From Bacillota bacterium (GTDB taxonomy: Bacteria > Bacillota > Clostridia > Lachnospirales > Lachnospiraceae): a stretch of DNA of 56,609 nt. The stretch spans positions 1 through 56,609 of the forward strand of contig JAEZUM010000094.1 in the NCBI GenBank assembly GCA_023421075.1. Direction: 5' to 3'. Positions 50,826 to 56,609 of this stretch are shown here, piece by piece. Position numbers and translations under genes: made by a program. The notes beneath the pieces were generated by a model. The model made no database searches. It was not told the origin of the DNA and saw only the letters and a list, made by a program, of their open reading frames with translations. Each line of letters begins with the position of its first letter. The stretch's first letter is position 1.

Positions 50826-51209
50826 TTATAGTTCCGTCTTCCACAAACCGTGTAAATTGCAATATTCATACACTGCAACCACCTCATCATTGTCCAGAGC
50901 AAATACCGCGGTCGGTTCATTTCCCGGCTTCAGGCATTTTCTTTGACCACCGTTTTTCGTCTGAAGATAAATCCACTGGATATAGTGCTTTTCTTCCATC
51001 GGATGAGGTATCGTTCCAACATCAACCTTAACCGTGTTTCCAACAATCGACACAGCCGGTACATGCTTCTCCTTGGAAGCATCCACTGTATTCGCTACTA
51101 ACTCTTCCATTTCTTCACCACAGCAAACAACCGGAACACCGGAATTATGAATCATACCGACAATGTTTCCGCAGTGTTTGCATCTGTAGAACTTATGCTC
51201 TTCACACAT
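50826..51209 (-). CDS. dfx: Desulfoferrodoxin (superoxide reductase)
   Basis: Superoxide reductase converts superoxide to peroxide without producing oxygen, a typical anaerobe defence. The 127-residue protein has the N-terminal desulforedoxin-like iron site (CKHCGN and VVCCGEEM) and the catalytic site: KEKHVPAV, IPHPMEEKHYIQW and EYCNLHGLW. Its His and Cys residues supply the His4-Cys iron ligands. AAAGGAGC precedes the ATG. It lies 78 bp after thioredoxin in the same direction, and may be reduced through that system. Confidence 0.96.
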   Translation of the reverse strand: MCEEHKFYRCKHCGNIVGMIHNSGVPVVCCGEEMEELVANTVDASKEKHVPAVSIVGNTVKVDVGTIPHPMEEKHYIQWIYLQTKNGGQRKCLKPGNEPTAVFALDNDEVVAVYEYCNLHGLWKTEL

Positions 51210-51286
51210 CGCTATCGCTCCTTTTCAATATATAATAACGGATGAAAGCAAAGACTTCAGATCTTTGCTCTAATTGTAATTATATA

Positions 51287-51601
51287 TCAGATTTCCAGCA
51301 TTCTCAAGATATCTTTTTTCGGCCTGACGCCAACTGCCTGTGCTGCTATCTTCCCGTCCTTCACCACCATAAGCGTGGGAATACTCATAACGCGGAACTG
51401 TGAAGCAAGCTCCGTCTCTTCATCGACATTGATTTTTCCTACTTTAGCTGTTCCTTCCATCTCTTCCGAAATCTCATCCAGCGTGGGTGCAACCATCCTG
51501 CAAGGCCCGCACCAGGTTGCCCAGAAGTCCAATAAGATAGGCTCCTTTGAATTCAATACCTCTTTTTCAAAATTATTTTTTGTTATTTTTATAGTAGCCA
51601 T
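51287..51601 (-). CDS. trxA: Thioredoxin
   Basis: The 104-residue protein is a standard thioredoxin: ILLDFWATWCGPCRMVAP carries the active-site WCGPC and SIPTLMVVKDG the cis-Pro loop. It reduces disulfides and may supply electrons to peroxiredoxins or reductases. GGAGGA lies before the ATG. A TGTTATAGT extended -10 on the minus strand near 51645-51655 is a possible promoter. An AGCAAAGA/TCTTTGCT hairpin (51247-51269) downstream has a poor U-tract, so read-through into desulfoferrodoxin is possible. Confidence 0.97.
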   Translation of the reverse strand: MATIKITKNNFEKEVLNSKEPILLDFWATWCGPCRMVAPTLDEISEEMEGTAKVGKINVDEETELASQFRVMSIPTLMVVKDGKIAAQAVGVRPKKDILRMLEI

Positions 51602-51734
51602 CGTGTTATTCCTCCTATTTAATTTTTGATTAACCTTCTAGGCTTACTATAACATGATACGCCGATAGCTTCTGTGATGTTATCACTATATTTCGATCCT
51701 TTTCAGATAAATGTTTTCACCGCAATTACAATCG

Positions 51735-52844
51735 CTATCTTGTCATAAGATTTCTGACAATCTGCGTGCTTCTGATCAGCTCCTCTACTTCTGTATATTC
51801 ATTACAGGAATGAACGCTATTCATAGCATTGGAGATTACCAGACCTTCAATCCCTTTTGTAGCAAATACATTATGGTCGCTTCCGCCAAATGTCTTAATA
51901 AACTCAGCCTTAACACCAGCTAATCTGCATGCCTCACGATAACGCTCTGCCACCGCACTATCCAGCTTCGTTTCATAAGCGATACAATTAATCGACTCCT
52001 CCCAAACAAGGGTAGCTCCCGCTTGCTCTGCTTCCTGCAAGAACAATGATTTAACCTCTTTCAGACAGACAAGTGCCTTGTCGTGATGAAAGCTTCTTAT
52101 CTCACCCTCAACCACACAGCTTTCGGGAATAATATTGGTTGCCACTCCGCCCGAAATCGTTCCGATATTAACCGTAGTATCCGAATCGACTCGACCCAGC
52201 TTCATTTGGTTAATTGCTTTCGATGTAATAGCGATGGAGTGAATTCCCTTCTCCGGTGAAAAGCCGGCATGGGATGCCCGTCCGTGAATGACTGCCTTAA
52301 AGGAAAGTATACTGGGCGCAGTATAAGCCGCCCGTCCGACCTTTCCGTCAAGATCCAGTACGTAAGCTTCTTTTGATTTTAATACAGAATAGTTAAATAC
52401 ATTACTTCCCTTTGCATAGACCTCTTCTGCGATAGGAAATAGTACTTCAATACTTCTGTGCGGTGTTCGATCCTCAACCAAACTGCGAATTGCCTCCAGA
52501 ATGCTGACAAGACCGGCAATGTCATCCGCACCCAGAACTGTATTGCCCGCGCTGGTAATTCGACCATCCGAGTGCAGTATCGCCTTCTTCCCAAGAGCAG
52601 GCCCTACTGTATCCATATGCCCGGAGAATAGGATCGGATCTCCGGGTATTTCACCCTGCAGATATCCATACAGATTTCCACAATCACTTTTGTAGAAACT
52701 CCCGGCATTATCTTCTATTACTGAAAATCCTAAGCTCTCCAGCTTACTCTTTAAAACATCTGCGATTTTCCTCTCACCAAAAGAGGGAGAATCAATCTCC
52801 ACTAATTCGGTGAATTCAGAAATTAATCGTTCTCTATCAATCAT
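51735..52844 (-). CDS. M20-family (PepT-like) metallopeptidase
   Basis: The 369-residue protein has the M20 catalytic layout: FSGHMDTV, ADDIAGL (bridging Asp), FPIAEEVYAKG (general-base Glu and Glu ligand), and a dimerisation domain with HGRASHAGFSPEKG. The tail has FGGSDHNVF with a last metal-binding His. Members are aminotripeptidases or deacylases such as PepT. No signal peptide is seen, so it is intracellular. The start ATG follows GGAGGCGG. It stands alone behind its own promoter. Confidence 0.92.
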   Translation of the reverse strand: MIDRERLISEFTELVEIDSPSFGERKIADVLKSKLESLGFSVIEDNAGSFYKSDCGNLYGYLQGEIPGDPILFSGHMDTVGPALGKKAILHSDGRITSAGNTVLGADDIAGLVSILEAIRSLVEDRTPHRSIEVLFPIAEEVYAKGSNVFNYSVLKSKEAYVLDLDGKVGRAAYTAPSILSFKAVIHGRASHAGFSPEKGIHSIAITSKAINQMKLGRVDSDTTVNIGTISGGVATNIIPESCVVEGEIRSFHHDKALVCLKEVKSLFLQEAEQAGATLVWEESINCIAYETKLDSAVAERYREACRLAGVKAEFIKTFGGSDHNVFATKGIEGLVISNAMNSVHSCNEYTEVEELIRSTQIVRNLMTR

Positions 52845-52995
52845 ACTGTACCGCCTCCCTATTATATGATATATTCAATGGAATTCTCAGGGGTTATTCT
52901 GGTTACCCCTTTCCTGCCATGACACAAATCTTTCCATCCGATGTAATCTTCACATTTGTCATATCATATATGTTTACTATGATTAAATGATAAAT

Positions 52996-53024
52996 ATCAT
53001 ACTAGATTTGATGCTAATTGTCAA
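52996..53024 (-). promoter_or_regulatory. Promoter of the M20 peptidase gene
   Basis: TTGACA (53019-53024) and TATGAT (52996-53001) are 17 bp apart on the minus strand. The predicted leader is about 145 nt, unusually long, with a small AGGGGT/ACCCCT hairpin (around 52889-52910). The rest of 52845-53044 shows no gene. Confidence 0.7.
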
Positions 53025-53044
53025 ATGACGAAATCCTACAAGAA

Positions 53045-53078
53045 GAGCCGCATAGCAAAATAGATTACTGTGCGGCTC
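53045..53078 (-). terminator. Possible terminator of the nucleoside ABC transporter operon
   Basis: GAGCCGCA (53045-53052) pairs with TGCGGCTC (53071-53078). The minus-strand tail TTCTTG is only moderately U-rich. Confidence 0.6.
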
Positions 53079-53147
53079 AAAAGTGTTTTCATTTTTAAGT
53101 TTTCAATGGAAGATAAACTACGTCGTTTAGAAAAGACCTTCTTATCT

Positions 53148-54098
53148 TTACCTCTCTTCACGGAAGTAGTTGACACCGCAGCCGGCAGGCTGGGAGCCTT
53201 CCTTTGATTTTCTCATTGATGTTATGATTAGAACCAAGGTTGTAATGAGGAACGGAAGCATAACATAGAATGCATTCGGTATCACAATAACATCCTTCGG
53301 AACATAGAATTGCAATACACTGAAGGCTCCGAATACCAGGGAACCGAAGATTGCCTTCATCGGGTTCCAGCTTGCGAAAATAACCAGTGCAACGGAGATC
53401 CAGCCTTGTCCATTAACCACACTGCTGTTATTCCAGATACCGCCTCCATTGATTAAGGAAAGATATGCTCCACCCAATCCGCAGATACCTCCGCCAAGCA
53501 GTATGTGAATATACTTGACCAGGGTTACATTAATTCCGGTTGCGTCTGCTGCCGCCGGATTCTCACCTACTGCTCTCATATTAAGACCTGTCCGGGTTCT
53601 GAGCATATAGACTGTACAGATGATCGCAACAACAACCGATAGGTAGACCAATGGGTTATGAGCAAAAAGCAGCTTCCCGATTACCGGAATATCCCTAAGG
53701 ATCGGCAACCCCTTCTCTGCAATAGAAGCCATAAACTTTTCTGAAAGCTTTGGGGAACCGCCCGCTTGACCAATCATGGCCTCTCCGAAGAATTTTGCAA
53801 AGCCGATTCCAAAGATCGTCAGTGTAAGACCTGCAACATTCTGATTCGCCATAAAGGTAACCGTAACCACCGCGTAGATAAGAGCAGCCAAAACACCGAT
53901 CCCAAAGGCTGCCAAGAGCGCTAGAATCAGACTGTCCGTATGATATCCGGTATAAAAGCCCATGAAGGCACCCATGAACATCATTCCTTCCACACCAAGG
54001 TTCACGTTACCTGACTTCTCCGTCATAATCTCACCGGTAGTACCAAACAATAATGGAGTACCGGCCTTAATTGCTGCAAATAAAAAGTTAATAAACAT
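53148..54098 (-). CDS. ABC-transporter permease, nucleoside type (NupQ-like)
   Basis: The 316-residue protein is a multispanning permease of the BmpA-type nucleoside/sugar class: GTTGEIMTEKSGNVNLGVEG near the start and LNMRAVGENPAAADATGINV in the middle are family hallmarks. About eight to ten helices are expected. It pairs with the permease upstream, whose stop overlaps its start by one base (TAATG). GGGAGG precedes the ATG. Confidence 0.92.
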   Translation of the reverse strand: MFINFLFAAIKAGTPLLFGTTGEIMTEKSGNVNLGVEGMMFMGAFMGFYTGYHTDSLILALLAAFGIGVLAALIYAVVTVTFMANQNVAGLTLTIFGIGFAKFFGEAMIGQAGGSPKLSEKFMASIAEKGLPILRDIPVIGKLLFAHNPLVYLSVVVAIICTVYMLRTRTGLNMRAVGENPAAADATGINVTLVKYIHILLGGGICGLGGAYLSLINGGGIWNNSSVVNGQGWISVALVIFASWNPMKAIFGSLVFGAFSVLQFYVPKDVIVIPNAFYVMLPFLITTLVLIITSMRKSKEGSQPAGCGVNYFREER

Positions 54099-55192
54099 TA
54101 TGCTTTCCTCCCCTTTCTTAAGACAAAACGATAACGGGTAAAGAAATCGAAGGCAAGAACAAAGAACAAGATAATTCCCTGAAGAATTCCCGATGCCGCG
54201 GCGGAAAGACCGAAGCTACTCTGCATTACAGAGCAACCCTTCTCCAGCATACTGAACAGTATCGTGACAACCAATATCACTATCGGATTCAGTCTAGAGA
54301 GCCATGCCACGGTAATTGCCGTGAATCCGACGCCTCCTGCAACACCCTCACCCAAGGTGTAGGCTGCCCCACTGACCTGAGTCATACCTGCGATACCGCA
54401 GATTGCACCACTGATGAACATCGTTCTCATCATAATCTTTCTTACATTCATACCGGCATATCTGGCGGTGTTTACACTCTCACCCACCACACTGATCTCA
54501 TAGCCGTGCTTCGTGAATCTGACATAGATATATACCACAATAACTAAGATCAATCCAATCAGCCATCCTGCATGAACACCAAAGATCTGATCCAGTCTTG
54601 CGTTCTCTATAAAGGACGCAATCTTTGGAAAGCCGGAGGATTCCGGATCACGCCAAGGACCCTCTGTCAGAAATTTAATCGTATATAATGCAATATAATT
54701 AAGCATTAGGGTAAACAGAGTCTCATTTGTACCGAATTTCGTCTTGAAATATGCCGGGATAAGACCCCAAAGCCCTCCACCCACCATTCCTGCTACAAAC
54801 ATAATCGGAAGTAGTATAACATGGGGCAGATAATCAAAGAAAAGCGCAAAATAGCTGGCAAATATGCCGCCCATAATAATCTGTCCCTCCGCGCCGATAT
54901 TCCAGAACTTCATCTGGAAGGCAGGTGTTATTCCGAGGGAGGCAATTAACAGAGGAATGGCTATCTTGATGGTACCCTTTATCGCCAACTTACTGCGCCA
55001 AGCGCCTTGTACGATAGCACCATAGATTTTAAAGGGATTCTGGCCAATCGCCAATATGAACAATCCTCCGGCGACGATGGCAAGGAGTAATGCCAGCAAA
55101 GTCAAGCCGATGGCTTTTCCGGCAGACAATTCTGATTTTTTTACCACTCGAAGAAGGGGTTCTTTTTTAATTTTCTCCCTGTGATTACTCAT
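54098..55192 (-). CDS. ABC-transporter permease, nucleoside type (NupP-like)
   Basis: The 364-residue permease has a cytoplasmic N-terminus and about eight helices. LGITPAFQMKFWNIGAEGQI and YEISVVGESVNTARYAGMNV are typical of YufP/NupP. With the NupQ-like partner it forms the membrane channel for nucleosides. ATG at 55192 follows GGAGGAG; the start overlaps the ATPase gene by eight bases. Confidence 0.92.
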   Translation of the reverse strand: MSNHREKIKKEPLLRVVKKSELSAGKAIGLTLLALLLAIVAGGLFILAIGQNPFKIYGAIVQGAWRSKLAIKGTIKIAIPLLIASLGITPAFQMKFWNIGAEGQIIMGGIFASYFALFFDYLPHVILLPIMFVAGMVGGGLWGLIPAYFKTKFGTNETLFTLMLNYIALYTIKFLTEGPWRDPESSGFPKIASFIENARLDQIFGVHAGWLIGLILVIVVYIYVRFTKHGYEISVVGESVNTARYAGMNVRKIMMRTMFISGAICGIAGMTQVSGAAYTLGEGVAGGVGFTAITVAWLSRLNPIVILVVTILFSMLEKGCSVMQSSFGLSAAASGILQGIILFFVLAFDFFTRYRFVLRKGRKA

Positions 55193-56609
55193 GAGACTCC
55201 TCCTTCCCGCTGAGGGCATCGGTCATAAGTAAGCCCAGCTGTTCCTTCGAGGTAGTTTTCGCGTCAACAATTCCTGTCACTTTTCCATGGCACAGAACCA
55301 TGATACGATCACAGAGCTCCAGCATAACATCCAGATCTTCACCGATGAACAGAATTCCGACCCCTTTTTGCTTTTGTTCATTTAATAAATCATAGATTGT
55401 ATAGGAGGAATTAATGTCAAGACCACGCACTGCATAAGCCGTAATGATTACATTCGGTTCCGAGGCAATTTCCCGTCCGAGTAATACCTTCTGTACATTT
55501 CCTCCCGATAGCCTCCGAACCGGCGTATCCACACTTGGTGTTACGATATCCAGCTGTTTTACGAGACGCTTCGCTAATTCTCTGGCTCCCTTCTTGCTTA
55601 CAAAGAGCCCTTTTCCTTCGTTATATTTCTTCAGGAGCATATTATCCACCATGCCCATGGAGGCTGCCAGACCCATGCCCAGACGATCCTCAGGGATGAA
55701 GCTCATACTGATACCCATCTTAATGATTTCATCCGGAGATCTCCCCACCAGATTCTCATTATGATACAGGATGGCCCCCTTCTTTACCGGAAGTAAACCG
55801 GCAATCGCCTCACAAAGCTCCTTCTGTCCACTGCCGGCTACCCCGGCTACGCCCAGAATCTCACCGCGATTCAGATCAAAGGAGATATCCTTAATCATTT
55901 CAAAGCCCTGTTCGTTACATACGGTAAGGTGATGAAGCTCCAGAAGATTCTCATTAAATTCCGTTATCGGATGGTTAATGGACAGCTCCACCGGTCTGCC
56001 TACCATCAGCTCTGTTAACTCCTTCGCTGAGGTCATGGAAGTCGTAACGGTAGCAACACTTTCTCCCTTACGAAGAATGGTTACACGGTCGCTGATCTCC
56101 AGTACCTCATTCAGCTTATGTGTTATGATGATGACAGCACATCCCTCCTCCTTCATCCTTCGAAGGATCTCAAAAAGCCGCTTTGTCTCTTGAGGAGTCA
56201 GTACTGCTGTCGGTTCATCCAAAATTAAAATATCCGCCTTACGGTAAAGCACCTTTAGAATCTCTACAGTCTGCTTCTCGCTTACGGACATCTGATACAC
56301 CTTTTTATCCGGATCTACCTCTAGGCCGAAGCGTTTCGATATCTCCCGGATCTTCTCGGATCTTCTCTTATGTAGGAATATACCCTTCTCAGTTCCTCCA
56401 AGAATGATATTATCTGTTGCTGATAAAGCCTCTACCAATTTAAAATGCTGATGGATCATGCCAACACCGAGTTCAATGGAGTCTTCCGGTGAATTGATTG
56501 TAACGGTATGTCCATTAATCCGGATCATACCGCTATCCGGTTTATAGATACCGGAGAGCATGTTCATCAGTGTAGTTTTACCTGATCCGTTTTCGCCAAG
56601 CAGGGCGAG
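55185..56609 (-). CDS. ABC-transporter ATPase, nucleoside type (NupO-like), 5' part missing
   Basis: The gene runs off the right edge; 474 codons are present. It is a tandem ABC ATPase. The first domain starts within LALLGENGSGKTTL (Walker A) and has MSVSEKQTVEILKVL and LILDEPTAVLTPQE (Walker B). The second has GVAGSGQKELCEAIAGL and LSGGNVQKVLLGRE. In the second domain the Walker B region reads IITAYAVRGLDI, the degenerate form usual in such RbsA-like proteins. It supplies energy for uptake by the two permeases. A binding lipoprotein may lie beyond the edge. Confidence 0.95.
   Translation of the reverse strand, partial: LALLGENGSGKTTLMNMLSGIYKPDSGMIRINGHTVTINSPEDSIELGVGMIHQHFKLVEALSATDNIILGGTEKGIFLHKRRSEKIREISKRFGLEVDPDKKVYQMSVSEKQTVEILKVLYRKADILILDEPTAVLTPQETKRLFEILRRMKEEGCAVIIITHKLNEVLEISDRVTILRKGESVATVTTSMTSAKELTELMVGRPVELSINHPITEFNENLLELHHLTVCNEQGFEMIKDISFDLNRGEILGVAGVAGSGQKELCEAIAGLLPVKKGAILYHNENLVGRSPDEIIKMGISMSFIPEDRLGMGLAASMGMVDNMLLKKYNEGKGLFVSKKGARELAKRLVKQLDIVTPSVDTPVRRLSGGNVQKVLLGREIASEPNVIITAYAVRGLDINSSYTIYDLLNEQKQKGVGILFIGEDLDVMLELCDRIMVLCHGKVTGIVDAKTTSKEQLGLLMTDALSGKEESHE

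Noticed and set aside
51247..51269. Strong terminator between trxA and dfx
   Set aside because: The stem is short and the tail is not U-rich, so co-transcription of the two genes is possible; it is mentioned under trxA only.

Overview
The window looks like chromosomal DNA of a low-GC, Gram-positive, endospore-forming anaerobe, most likely a clostridium of the Lachnospiraceae type. The support is a complete six-gene Rnf complex, SpoIIID, desulfoferrodoxin, class I c-di-GMP riboswitches, strong AGGAGG ribosome binding sites with frequent TTG starts, and a protein of the CFI-box type. Genus and species cannot be set from the sequence alone. No CRISPR array, tRNA, rRNA, transposase or phage gene was recognised.

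Layout. (1) 1-554: rpmG-secE-nusG on the minus strand, nusG running off the left edge. (2) 690-6724: a membrane-anchored subtilisin-like protease diverging from an AraC-type regulator across a symmetric promoter palindrome, then an orphan FliD-like protein and a LacI-type regulator. (3) 7048-12264: rnfCDGEAB, the ion-pumping ferredoxin:NAD+ oxidoreductase, followed by spoIIID (12633-12902). (4) 13015-35142: a 22-kb cell-surface polysaccharide locus, the main accessory region. It holds an initiating sugar transferase, two glycosyltransferase/pyruvyltransferase fusions, a flippase, two PP-loop paralogues, a GH16 enzyme, a candidate polymerase, four further glycosyltransferases, a tyrosine-kinase-like protein, a chain-length regulator and an LCP ligase. 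One gene faces the other way: a secreted beta-helix protein behind two tandem c-di-GMP-I riboswitches.

(5) 35490-39506: housekeeping and stress genes (CorA-type transporter, phosphoribosyltransferase-like protein, ArsC-fold protein, GNAT acetyltransferase, GlsB- and CsbD-like stress proteins). (6) 39694-45820: a three-gene oligosaccharide ABC importer, a zinc-ribbon/CFI-box protein and an AraC regulator with a cupin domain. (7) 46011-49831: intracellular type I pullulanase and a beta-CASP metallohydrolase. (8) 49963-52844: Crp/Fnr regulator, desulfoferrodoxin, thioredoxin and an M20-type peptidase. (9) 53148-56609: a nucleoside-type ABC transporter whose ATPase is cut by the right edge.

The polysaccharide locus is the most likely place for something new. 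Its two GT2-pyruvyltransferase fusions have lost opposite active sites. Its two PP-loop proteins suggest an ATP-dependent modification of sugar or polymer that I cannot match to a described pathway. A GH16 enzyme and a c-di-GMP-controlled beta-helix protein could trim or remodel the product. One glycosyltransferase in the locus appears to start at AUA, and the kinase-like protein lacks the Walker A lysine.
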